Positions 1-5,811 of a DNA stretch of 8,118 nt are shown here, piece by piece; the first letter of the stretch is position 1; every line of letters starts with the position of its first letter. The position numbers and the translations under genes were made by a program. The DNA lies in NCBI GenBank assembly GCA_003542015.1, contig DPLL01000166.1, forward strand, positions 1 through 8,118. The letters are read 5' to 3'. This DNA comes from Microcoleaceae cyanobacterium UBA9251. Its GTDB lineage: Bacteria; Cyanobacteriota; Cyanobacteriia; Cyanobacteriales; Microcoleaceae. The notes beneath the pieces are model-generated. The model did not search any database, was not told the DNA's origin, and worked only from the letters and a program-made list of their open reading frames with translations.

Positions 1-439
1 TTTTGAGGCACAAACCCGCCGCGATCGCCCCCAACTCTGGAAACGCCTCGTAAATTAGGGCGATCGCCCCCAGGGGTAGAGACTGACAGTATACTTGACA
101 CCGATCGACCTGATAAGAAGCATTAATCACCCTGCCGATCGGATCTGGCATTTCTCCCAATCGCTGAAGAATTTGTACAGTTGTCTTGATCCTTTCTGGC
201 GTCAGCTTTAGCCAATCCACAATCAATTCGGGAATCGCCATATCCCGACTCGCTTCTAGATCCAGAGTATTTGCTTCTAAAATTTCATTTTGTCGGCGTT
301 TCAGCGCCAGAGCCATCGCCTGCAAAGCAGCAGCGCGATCCGCACTCTTTGTCCCCGCCAGCTCCAAAGAAGCAAGATTTGCGCGGCGGGCGACATTTGC
401 AGAATCCGAGTCAAGGCTAGAATCGTCAATTATCATCAT
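1..439 (-). CDS. proA: Gamma-glutamyl phosphate reductase (glutamate-5-semialdehyde dehydrogenase), N-terminal part
   Basis: The minus-strand frame is open from ATG 439 to the window edge, giving 146 codons of a protein that is normally about 420 residues. ProA reduces glutamyl-5-phosphate with NADPH to glutamate-5-semialdehyde, the second step of proline synthesis, in the cytoplasm. Visible family features are the N-terminal helix RAAALQAMALAL (about residues 36-47), EANTLDLEASRD (55-66), LTPERI (79-84), MPDPIGRV (97-104) and the cofactor-domain start PLGAIALIYEAFPELGAIAAGLCLK (about 122-146). The catalytic cysteine lies beyond the edge. The segment with YCQSLPLGAIALIYEA resembles a second, divergent ProA type that I recall in cyanobacteria, so this may be a paralogue rather than the main enzyme. 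A second ATG at 436 is an equally possible start. It lies 4 bases behind the zinc-ribbon gene, so the two are probably co-transcribed, with an AGGCG-like ribosome site inside the end of that gene. Confidence 0.85.
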   Translation of the reverse strand, partial: MMIIDDSSLDSDSANVARRANLASLELAGTKSADRAAALQAMALALKRRQNEILEANTLDLEASRDMAIPELIVDWLKLTPERIKTTVQILQRLGEMPDPIGRVINASYQVDRCQVYCQSLPLGAIALIYEAFPELGAIAAGLCLK

Positions 440-443
440 TTAG

Positions 444-848
444 CTAACGCCTGTAAGCTAGCCATACCATCAGCGCCGGCAGCATTGCTAGCACCCCGGC
501 GAGCATTGCCCACAGAATAATATTCGGGCCTGGTGAGAGCAGTGCCAGCGGCAACCAAATCATTAGCGGCACCAAAATCATGCCGAGACTCAAGGGCAAA
601 TAGTCCGCCCTCCAACCTCGATTCGATCTGTTCCACTGTTGACCTGTCCACCGCCAAGCCTGCTTGTAAGGATAGTTTGTTGATAGTTGCTCGATGACCT
701 GTCCGCTTTCGTCCAATACAAATATTTGCTGACAGCGATTGCAGCCAAAGGCTTCTGTCAGTACGATCGGTACGAGGCGACCCCGACGTCGGCAAGGGCA
801 GGGGTAATCACCGTTTAAGTCTATCTTTGGAGCTTTTTGAGATGGCAC
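444..848 (-). CDS. Zinc-ribbon, two-helix membrane protein, conserved hypothetical
   Basis: This 134-residue protein has an N-terminal soluble part with two cysteine pairs, CPC at 17-19 and CNRC at 36-39, which together look like a small zinc ribbon. The C-terminal half has two hydrophobic helices (about 83-106 and 109-132) separated by a short SPGPN turn, and ends in AYRR, so it should sit in the membrane with the ribbon on one side. Between them is a Trp/Tyr-rich stretch (YPYKQAWRWTGQQW). I recall proteins of this shape from cyanobacteria with no assigned function. The start is GTG at 848, since an in-frame TAG lies two codons upstream and no ATG fits the conserved N-terminus. A GGA triplet about 8 bases before it is the only possible ribosome site. 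The stop is 4 bases before proA, which suggests an operon but not a function. Confidence 0.75.
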   Translation of the reverse strand: MPSQKAPKIDLNGDYPCPCRRRGRLVPIVLTEAFGCNRCQQIFVLDESGQVIEQLSTNYPYKQAWRWTGQQWNRSNRGWRADYLPLSLGMILVPLMIWLPLALLSPGPNIILWAMLAGVLAMLPALMVWLAYRR

Positions 849-910
849 GGGCTATCCGATAACAAAAGCGTTTTTACAAAAATAATCTTTAAGATATCCT
901 TCAATCTTAC

Positions 911-1013
911 ATCTTGCACCTCTTTCAGCAACAGGCTTTCCGGCCTGTTCCACCAAGAGTGAATTTTATAGTGCAACAGGCCGGAAAGCCTATTCTTGAG
1001 CATAATGCAAGAT
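911..1013. repeat. Large inverted repeat made of two facing palindromic units
   Basis: The 20-base segment at 930-949 (AACAGGCTTTCCGGCCTGTT) is repeated in reverse complement at 975-994 with one mismatch. The outer 8 bases match too: ATCTTGCA at 911-918 against TGCAAGAT at 1006-1013. Each unit is itself a small palindrome (AACAGG...CCTGTT). The whole could fold into a long hairpin with a 25-base loop. This looks like a dispersed non-coding repeat, perhaps a REP- or MITE-like unit, between divergently transcribed genes. Confidence 0.75.
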
Positions 1014-1047
1014 ATCAGTTCGATCGAACTTGTCAACTCGCCCCTAA

Positions 1048-1070
1048 GCAGGCTTTCAACTGCCTGTTCC
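1048..1070 (+). repeat. Third copy of the CAGGCTTTC...GCCTGTTCC repeat
   Basis: The segment GCAGGCTTTC, then AACT, then GCCTGTTCC matches the unit at 929-951 in both arms and differs mainly in the four central bases. Shared arms with a variable centre are what a mobile or gene-converting palindromic repeat family would show. Confidence 0.6.
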
Positions 1071-1213
1071 GAGCCTTCGCTCGATCGGCAATCTTAAGTT
1101 GCAAGTTCTCTGATTAATTCTACCATTAACTGAGGTATTATCACCCAATGTTGGCGACATAGCACATATTTTTTGGGGCTTTGTCAGATCAACTAAATTA
1201 CTTAATCTTTAAA

Positions 1214-1285
1214 AGCGGGTGACGCGATTCGAACGCGCGACATTCACCTTGGCAAGGTGACGCTCTACCACTGAGCCACACCCGC
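1214..1285 (-). tRNA. tRNA-Gly (GCC)
   Basis: The minus strand reads GCGGGTG at the 5' acceptor arm and CACCCGC at the 3' arm, a perfect 7-bp stem with U as discriminator base. The D-arm contains GGCTCAGTGGTAGAGC, the anticodon arm is CACCTTGCCAAGGTG with anticodon GCC at 1253-1251, and the T-arm contains GTTCGAATC. No 3' CCA is encoded, so it would be added enzymatically. The tRNA should read the glycine codons GGC and GGU. Confidence 0.97.
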
Positions 1286-1304
1286 ATTTCCTGCGGTCTT
1301 AACT

Positions 1305-1333
1305 ATAATGCCTTAACTATCTGAGTTTGTCAA
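1305..1333 (-). promoter_or_regulatory. Sigma-70-type promoter for tRNA-Gly
   Basis: On the minus strand a perfect TTGACA (1333-1328) is followed after 17 bases by CATTAT (1310-1305), four of six matches to TATAAT. An overlapping TATAGT at 1307-1302 would be 20 bases from the -35. Transcription would begin about 10-15 bases before the mature tRNA end. Confidence 0.55.
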
Positions 1334-1502
1334 GTGTTTTTCCTAATTTTTTTTTCATAAACTCAGCCCAGGGCGATCGGGCCACTACCCATCTCACATT
1401 TTCGGAGCCGGATTATTAACTAAATCAGTAATTGCCATAGTTTTGACCGCCAGCAGCCGACAACGGAGCTACAATCAGACTGGAATTTGGGGGAACACTG
1501 AT

Positions 1503-1643
1503 ATGTCAGACTTAAATCGCGGAATCATGAAGTTCAAGGGAGCTGACAGCCCCATCGCGATCGCCATTTCAGCGATCGTGATTGCGGGCGGGATCGGCTT
1601 TCTGATCTGGTGGGCACTACAATCAGCCTACGCCTTAAGCTAA
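1503..1643 (+). CDS. Small single-pass membrane protein, 46 residues
   Basis: The protein starts with a short polar segment (MSDLNRGIMKFKGADSP, residues 1-17), followed by one hydrophobic helix (about 18-45) that contains GGIGFLIWWALQ. The ATG at 1503 is preceded by GGGGGA at a suitable distance, a strong ribosome site. A TTG 60 bases upstream is in frame, but the extra 20 residues look unlike protein and contain the putative -10 box, so I reject that start. I recall similar single-helix proteins in cyanobacteria, and the architecture resembles small thylakoid proteins attached to photosystem assembly complexes, but I cannot assign a name. A possible -10 TACAAT lies at 1470-1475. Confidence 0.7.
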   Translation: MSDLNRGIMKFKGADSPIAIAISAIVIAGGIGFLIWWALQSAYALS

Positions 1644-1878
1644 CTTTCGCTCACAAACTGCGGTGAGGGCGGGTTGATCTCACTGATCTACTGATCTGTG
1701 TGCCCGCCGACATACTGGAAAAACCCGCTCCACTAACTACAGATGACTTAATCTGACTTACCACCGAAAATTGCCATAAATCCCTCGGATGAGTCCAAGG
1801 CATGATCAAAGATTACTACCCGATCAACTACTTTTGTAGTGCATTTGTCAACAAGGCGCGCAGAGAGCGTAGTTTTGG

Positions 1879-2282
1879 ATGCAAGTGTTTGCAAGGGTTG
1901 TATCTCAACAGAAATTTATGGGAAGCTTTCGGGACAGCTTAAAATACTACAGTCGCTACTGGAAAACTTCAGTTTTCAGCATCGGCGCATCCAGCGTTTT
2001 GGGACTAGCTGATTTGCTTGCGCCCTACGCGATCGGTCAAATATTAAACGTATTGTCGGGTCAAACTACAGATATTCTGTTACCCAAAAACTCATAGCAG
2101 CGATCGCCTCTGTTACCCAGCAGCCCGCCCATAAAACAGGATCGTTATCCATCTTGCTAGGCATAATTTTTCTGGTAACAGTAGCCAAAGCACCGATTCA
2201 ACCTTGGGTAGGAAATTGGTTTCACTGGGTGATACTTCGACGGAATTTATCCGCGCGCCCTTCGGCGAAGCCGATCGGGTAA
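1879..2282 (+). pseudogene. ABC exporter (permease/ATPase fusion), N-terminal remnant
   Basis: The first frame, ATG 1879 to TAG 2097, encodes the start of an ABC exporter membrane domain: SLKYYSRYWKTSVFSIG, then a hydrophobic helix with ADLLAPYAIGQILNVLSGQ. A shift of frame (one base lost or two gained) near 2070-2090 lets the reading continue as VTQKLIAAIASVTQQ, then SLSILLGIIFLVTVAKAPIQPWVGNWFHW and ILRRNL, ending at TAA 2280-2282. A normal protein is about 570-600 residues with a C-terminal ATPase. Here the Walker motifs and the rest of the transporter are gone. The homology ends at a palindrome (CTTCGGCGAAG, 2260-2270), followed by repeats, which suggests that repeat-driven rearrangement removed the 3' part. 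It cannot make a transporter. Confidence 0.8.
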
Positions 2283-2315
2283 ACGCAGTCCTTGGGATCA
2301 GCACAAGTACCCAAT

Positions 2316-2391
2316 GCCCAATTCCCCATCCCGGAGCAACGCTAGAGCCCAATTCCCCATCCCGGAGCAACGCTAGAGCCCAATTCCCCAT
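2316..2391. repeat. 31-bp tandem repeat, about 2.5 copies
   Basis: The unit begins GCCCAATTCCCCATCCCGG and continues AGCAACGCTAGA. Copy 1 is 2316-2346, copy 2 is 2347-2377, both identical, and a third partial copy runs 2378-2391 before diverging. The core CCCAATTCCC is the reverse complement of the GGGAATTGGG junction in the heptamer array at 8028-8118. The array sits just after the truncated ABC exporter. Confidence 0.9.
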
Positions 2392-2461
2392 GCCAATTCC
2401 CCTAGATCCCACTACTTGACTTATGTATTAAATGCTTTTAATTAGACTTTCTGATGTATTG

Positions 2462-2489
2462 TTGCAAACCAAGAGTATGGTGCTATAGT
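2462..2489 (+). promoter_or_regulatory. Promoter for the tRNA-Tyr/tRNA-Thr unit
   Basis: TTGCAA (2462-2467) and TATAGT (2484-2489) are separated by 16 bases, and TG precedes the -10 box by one base (an extended -10). The expected start is near 2496, about a dozen bases before the tRNA-Tyr gene. Confidence 0.6.
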
Positions 2490-2508
2490 CTATAACTGTG
2501 ATGGAAAT

Positions 2509-2590
2509 GGGTCGATGCCCGAGCGGTTAATGGGGGCGGACTGTAAATCCGCTGGCTACGCCTACGCTAGTTCAAATCTAGCTCGGCCCA
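2509..2590 (+). tRNA. tRNA-Tyr (GTA)
   Basis: This class II tRNA of about 82 bases has acceptor arms GGGTCGA and TCGGCCC (one G-U pair) with discriminator A. The D-arm begins GCCCGAGCGG, the anticodon arm is GCGGACTGTAAATCCGC with GTA at 2543-2545, the extra arm is long (around TGGCTACGCC) and the T-arm is GCTAGTTCAAATCTAGC. No CCA is encoded. Confidence 0.96.
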
Positions 2591-2615
2591 CCTCAATTTA
2601 ATAAAAAGTTAAAAT

Positions 2616-2658
2616 TTAAGAATTAAAAATTGTTTTAATTTGAGATTCTTAATTTTTT
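2616..2658 (+). terminator. AT-only hairpin with T-run between the two tRNAs
   Basis: AATTAAAA (2621-2628) pairs with TTTTAATT (2633-2640) around a 4-base loop, and TTAAG/CTTAA can extend it. Six T residues follow at 2653-2658. The stem contains almost no G-C pairs, so it would terminate poorly and may only reduce read-through or help processing between tRNA-Tyr and tRNA-Thr. Confidence 0.3.
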
Positions 2659-2660
2659 AT

Positions 2661-2732
2661 GCCCGTGTAACTCAGTGGTAGAGTACCTCCTTGGTAAGGA
2701 GGAAGTCACGAGTTCAAATCTCGTCACGGGCT
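2661..2732 (+). tRNA. tRNA-Thr (GGT)
   Basis: The acceptor arms GCCCGTG and CACGGGC form 7 pairs, with U as discriminator base. The D-arm region contains ACTCAGTGGTAGAGT, the anticodon arm is CCTCCTTGGTAAGGAGG with GGT at 2693-2695, and the T-arm is CGAGTTCAAATCTCG. No CCA is encoded. It lies 70 bases after tRNA-Tyr on the same strand and has no clear promoter of its own, so it is probably co-transcribed. Confidence 0.96.
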
Positions 2733-2750
2733 TTTAAGAGACTATATTAA

Positions 2751-2796
2751 AGGATTAGCGGTTGAAGTTGTTATTCAACCGCCAATCCTATTTTTT
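2751..2796 (+). terminator. Strong intrinsic terminator, probably serving both directions
   Basis: The arm AGGATTAGCGGTTGAA (2751-2766) pairs with TTCAACCGCCAATCCT (2774-2789), with one mismatch and a 7-base loop. A and then TTTTTT follow at 2790-2796. On the plus strand it ends the tRNA unit. On the minus strand it lies right at the M23 stop codon (2790-2788), where the following T-run is weaker (TTTAAT). Confidence 0.88.
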
Positions 2797-3699
2797 AACA
2801 GTAACTTGCAAATAAGTTTTTGGGTCTTCGGCAACCCAACCTAAACCCGTATTGTACCGAACTTCAAAATGCAAATGAGGTTGCGGAATATCCGGTTTTC
2901 CCGTCGTCCCCACAGTGCCCAAAACTTCTCCAGACTGCACAGTCTGCCCGACTTTTACCGCCGTATTTCTCAAATGAGCGTAGCGCGTTTGCTTCCCCGC
3001 TTGGTGGTTCACTACTACTAAATTGCCGTAATCCCCTTGCGGCCCGGCAAAGGCGACTGTCCCCCCGCCAGCCGCCAAAACCTGCGTACCCTCCGTCGCT
3101 AAGAAATCTATGCCGCTGTGGAAAAAAACTGCGCGACTTACCGGATGCGTCTGCCAGCCATAACGCAAAGCTTCCACCGCCGGTGTCGCTAGCGGAAAGC
3201 CTTGCACCGATGTCGCATCGGGATTTACCGCAGGCTCTGGCGACCAATTTACCGAAGGAATAAACGCTACTTGCCCGATCGGCTTGCACCCATTTGCCTC
3301 AAATAGCAAGTCTGGGCGCACTTTGTAAGTTTCTGCCAGTTTTTGCCAATTCGAGCCGGCAGGCACTTCTACCAGTCTGCCATCGTAGGGAGGAATGACG
3401 ATCGTACTGCCGACAGACACTCGACCTCTCCGCAACATCGGATTCATCGCCATCAGCGTCGCCGGAATCACATTGTACTGCCGCGCTATGCTTTCTACTG
3501 TTTCGCCCTGGACAGCGGTATGACGGCGCAACCGCTCCAACGCTGGCAAAGGGCAATCGCGGGCGGGTGAGGGGTCTTCTAAAGGTGCGATCGTCGGCAG
3601 ATTTGCCGGGGCAGCCACAGGATTTGCCACCGTTTTCCCAACAGGTGCGGCCAAGCAAATTAGTACAGAAACTAGAGGAAATAAGCGCTGAAAAGTCAT
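2788..3699 (-). CDS. Secreted LysM-M23 peptidase (cell-wall endopeptidase)
   Basis: A 303-residue precursor. Residues 1-25 form a signal peptide (MTFQRLFPLVSVLICLAAPVG), followed by a Pro/Ala-rich linker. A LysM peptidoglycan-binding domain covers about 60-103 (HTAVQGETVESIARQYNV ... IVIPP), and a second LysM-like segment about 110-148 (VPAGSNWQKLAETYKV). The M23 domain covers about 178-297, with zinc ligands in HSGID (H194, D198) and HLHFEV (H275, H277) plus YAHL (H242), all intact. Such proteins cut peptide cross-links of peptidoglycan in the periplasm. I chose ATG 3699 because the signal peptide starts there. The frame stays open upstream to 3942, but that stretch is antisense to tnpB. No clear ribosome site is visible. 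The tnpB stop lies only about 30 bases upstream on the same strand, so the native promoter is probably displaced by the transposon. Confidence 0.9.
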   Translation of the reverse strand: MTFQRLFPLVSVLICLAAPVGKTVANPVAAPANLPTIAPLEDPSPARDCPLPALERLRRHTAVQGETVESIARQYNVIPATLMAMNPMLRRGRVSVGSTIVIPPYDGRLVEVPAGSNWQKLAETYKVRPDLLFEANGCKPIGQVAFIPSVNWSPEPAVNPDATSVQGFPLATPAVEALRYGWQTHPVSRAVFFHSGIDFLATEGTQVLAAGGGTVAFAGPQGDYGNLVVVNHQAGKQTRYAHLRNTAVKVGQTVQSGEVLGTVGTTGKPDIPQPHLHFEVRYNTGLGWVAEDPKTYLQVTVKK

Positions 3700-3728
3700 G
3701 ATCTTAAGACAAAAGTATTCAGATACAT

Positions 3729-4929
3729 TTAACCCGGTAAATCTAGGAATGTACCTAAATCCACTGTGTATGGCATAATCTGAAAAGCAGCAAGCTCTCC
3801 CGACATGGAGGTATCTCTCAAAGCTTTCAACAAAATATTGAAAGCGCCATTCAAATCTCTGTCCAGAGTATGTCCACATTCGGGACATTTGAATGTTTTT
3901 GAACCGCTCAATTTGCGATGAACATGACCGCATTTTGAGCAAGTTTTACTGGTATACTCTTCAGTTACGTCTACTACAACACAACCATATTTAGTTGCTT
4001 GATGCTTCAACGTTTGTTGGAAACGATAATGACTCAATGTTACCATCGCTCTTGCTGTTTTAGTAGTAAGTTTTCTTTTGCCTTTTTTCACCATTTTTTG
4101 AGTTTCAAATGTGGGCAAGAAAATTAACTTGTACTTACTGACTAGGTAATTAGCGGTCTTATTATGCAATTCTGAAACTAAGTTTTTAATCTTAATCCGA
4201 ATGGCCGACGCTGCTTTTCTCGTCCGATAGCGTAGCTGTTTGAATTGACCACCTTTGTTTAACCCAATTCGAGACATTAACTTATCCAGATGTCTAGCCA
4301 ATCTATAAATTCGACCGATATCACCTCTGCCCAATTCTAGAACGTTTTGACCGTCAAAACCAGTCATAAATGTTCTAACGCCTGGATCTAAAGCAATAAC
4401 TAAGTCGGATTGAGTAGGTGTAGGAGTAATACTGTCAACAGCATAGCAGATAAACCATTGCCCGTTAATCAGACTGAGAGTTGGCTCATGTTGCATTACC
4501 TCTAAAATAGGTTCCGCAGCCTGAAAAGACAACCATGAATGTTTCACGAGGATAGAAAGTGTTTGACTTCCAGTTATCTTTTTGAAATCTAATAGTTTGA
4601 GAATTATCTTTACAACTTCTAAATTTAGCTACTCCTTGAGATTTGTCGGCGGCTTTGTGAGCTTCAAATGCTTGAAATACTGCGAGTTGGCGAGGGTTAT
4701 ATGGTTGTTCCGACACCCATTTAGGTGCAGTATTCATCAGGCGTTTACGCAATTCATATTTGCCAATTTTTTCGGTTTTGAGAATGGCAATTGCTTGGTT
4801 GTAACACCACCTACTTGCTGCTATCCAAGTTCTCCATTTTTTCGCCAACAACGTTTCCGGGTAAACTCGAATCTTCTTTGATAACAGATTTGTATTTACG
4901 AAGTCCGTAGAGTCGGCCACTGAAAACAT
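3729..4929 (-). pseudogene. tnpB: TnpB RNA-guided nuclease, frameshifted
   Basis: TnpB is the transposon-encoded RNA-guided nuclease related to Cas12. The N-terminal part reads in one frame from about ATG 4929: KKIRVYPETLLAKKWRTW, WCYNQAI, APKWVSEQPYNPRQLAVFQAF and IRFQKDNWKSNTFYPR. At about 4548 the frame changes (one base gained or two lost) and the rest runs to TAA 3729: VKHSWLSFQAAEPI, LSLINGQWFICYAVD, RuvC-I IALDPGVRTF (Asp 54 of the second segment), FLPTFETQKM (Glu 148), zinc finger CSKCGH...CPECGH, and RuvC-III DRDLNGAFNI. The catalytic D/E/D residues and all four zinc cysteines survive, so decay is recent. The start overlaps the 3' end of tnpA by about 120 bases. The guide RNA of such elements normally spans the end of this gene and the right end of the element. 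Confidence 0.88.
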
Positions 4930-5418
4930 GGATGATGGCAAAGATATCTTCAACCATTTCTCGGTCTGGAGACAAGTCGGAACGACTGAGAACCACGAGG
5001 AAGCAATTTTGTTGCTCACATATCCATCATATGAGGTCAACACCGAACCTTGCGAGTCTGTCTTGGTGGCAGACCACAACTTCTCTGATGTCTCCTGACA
5101 GAACTTGTCCCAAAAGGGTTTTTTGTCTTTTTCGTTTAAAGTTAAGTCCATCTCCGATATCTTTGAAGAGGATTGCATCTGGGTAGAGACTTCTAAGGTC
5201 ATCGGATTGCCTTTCGAGGTCTTCTTTTTGCTTGTGACTACTGACTCTCGCGTAGATGGCAACTGATTTGTCTTTTCCATTGCCAAGTACGCTGTCGATA
5301 TCGTAGCGTCGTTGGTTTGATAAGGTTCTAATGGAATCAATTTTTCCGAGCAAGTCCGAGGTTCTAAGGGTTTTTTCTGAGACTTGGAGGATTTTGCAGG
5401 CTTAAGAGGGGGTGACAT
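4811..5418 (-). pseudogene. tnpA: IS607 TnpA, MerR-type HTH plus serine recombinase, doubly broken
   Basis: TnpA is the small serine recombinase that moves IS607 elements. The ATG 5418 frame gives MSPPLKPAK, then a base is missing in the A-run at 5395-5392, and the sequence continues in another frame as ILQVSEKTLRTSDLLGKIDSIRT and SNQRRYDID, the MerR-like DNA-binding domain. The catalytic domain follows: VAIYARVSSHKQKEDLERQ with the nucleophile Ser in ARVSS, then GDGLNFKRK and VVVCHQDRLARFGVDLI. An in-frame TGA at 5029-5027 interrupts it, and the same frame goes on WICEQQNCFLVVLSRSD, LSPDREMVEDIFAIIHVFSGRLYGLRKYKS to the stop at 4811. Restoring the lost base gives about 202 residues, close to family size. 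One usual Trp in the HTH appears as Ser (TLRTSD). An unaided functional product is not possible. Confidence 0.88.
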
Positions 5419-5811
5419 ATTTTACTATGTTAGATGGGTAATCGGTTGTCTATAATAGGACAATTGCCATTATCTTCCCGGAAATTACAAGAAATTGATT
5501 ACTTTACATTAACAGTAGAACCGGGCGAAACAGCCCAAGCGACGACTTGATGAGCAAACTCTTGGTGCTGGGGACGATCGCCTGATGATATAGTACAAGT
5601 GGTCCATCGGATGGGCGATCGGCTCTGACAGACGGACAACAGTCGCCGTAATCCGCTGACCACAGAAAGAGCGGCAGATCAGAGAAAGATTTTTTTTTGC
5701 TATGTTCTTGAGGAAGCGTTACCCCCGCCCCGCTTCCTTGCCGTCGCCCAGACAAAAATGCTTGATTCGGAACTTGTCTGTGGGGATGAGGTATCTAGCG
5801 GGAGTGATTAG
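5419..5811. other. Intergenic region between the IS607 element and the protease gene
   Basis: This 393-base stretch has no gene I recognise. It contains two possible coding remnants on opposite strands (a 38-residue plus-strand frame, 5434-5550, and the minus-strand frame at 5499-5663), a run of nine or more T (around 5690-5698), and an 8-bp hairpin AGGAAGCG/CGCTTCCT (5711-5718 and 5731-5738) with a C-rich loop and no T-run. The protease promoter must lie here. I see no good pair of boxes, but GGGAG about 9 bases before ATG 5812 is a good ribosome site. The left end of the transposon probably lies in the first 40 bases. Confidence 0.5.
5499..5663 (-). CDS. Possible small protein or coding remnant, unrecognised
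   Basis: The frame runs from GTG 5663 to TAA 5499 (54 residues) and ends PQHQEFAHQVVAWAVSPGS then TVNVK. Its second half reads like ordinary soluble protein, unlike the other frames here. There is no ribosome site at the GTG, and an in-frame TGA lies five codons upstream of it, so this is more likely the tail of a decayed gene than an active one. I do not recognise a family. Confidence 0.2.
   Translation of the reverse strand: MVSGLRRLLSVCQSRSPIRWTTCTISSGDRPQHQEFAHQVVAWAVSPGSTVNVK

Larger units (their letters stand above)
849..1213. other. Intergenic region without a gene, holding palindromic repeats
   Basis: No reading frame here looks like protein. The stretch holds the three short repeats listed separately (911-1013 and 1048-1070) and AT-rich sequence next to the tRNA-Gly gene. 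The promoter of the zinc-ribbon gene should lie near 850-910 on the minus strand, but I see no convincing pair of boxes. Confidence 0.6.
3729..5418 (-). mobile_element. IS607-family insertion sequence, decayed (minimum extent)
   Basis: A serine recombinase gene followed by an overlapping tnpB in the same direction is the IS607 layout. This family has no terminal inverted repeats and makes no target duplication, so the exact ends cannot be read from one copy. The right end must lie between the tnpB stop (3729) and the M23 start (3699), and the left end upstream of 5418, probably within about 5419-5460. A possible subterminal hairpin (TACATT 3724-3729 with AATGTA 3748-3753) marks the right end region. 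The element has none of the window's HIP1 sites and looks more AT-rich than its neighbours, as expected of foreign DNA. Both genes are broken. Confidence 0.85.

Noticed and set aside
1443..1502. Upstream TTG start extending the 46-residue protein to 66 residues
   Set aside because: The extra residues look unlike protein and overlap a putative -10 box, and ATG 1503 has a strong ribosome site.
1668..1708. Terminator after the small membrane protein gene (GGCGGG...CCCGCC)
   Set aside because: The loop is 29 bases and no T-run follows, so it is not a credible intrinsic terminator.
2113..2412. 99-residue minus-strand frame with repeated WALALLRDGELG-like peptide
   Set aside because: The repetition is only the 31-bp DNA repeat translated, and the rest is antisense to the ABC remnant.
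3700..3942. 81-residue N-terminal extension of the M23 peptidase
   Set aside because: It is antisense to the end of tnpB, whereas a clear signal peptide begins at ATG 3699.
5424..5452. Promoter for tnpA (TAGACA, 17 bases, CATAGT on the minus strand)
   Set aside because: The spacing is good, but transcription would start at the ATG itself and the element's true left end is unknown.
5504..5755. 83-residue minus-strand frame beginning MSGRRQGSG
   Set aside because: Composition is odd and no family is recognised. The other minus frame (5499-5663) reads more naturally.
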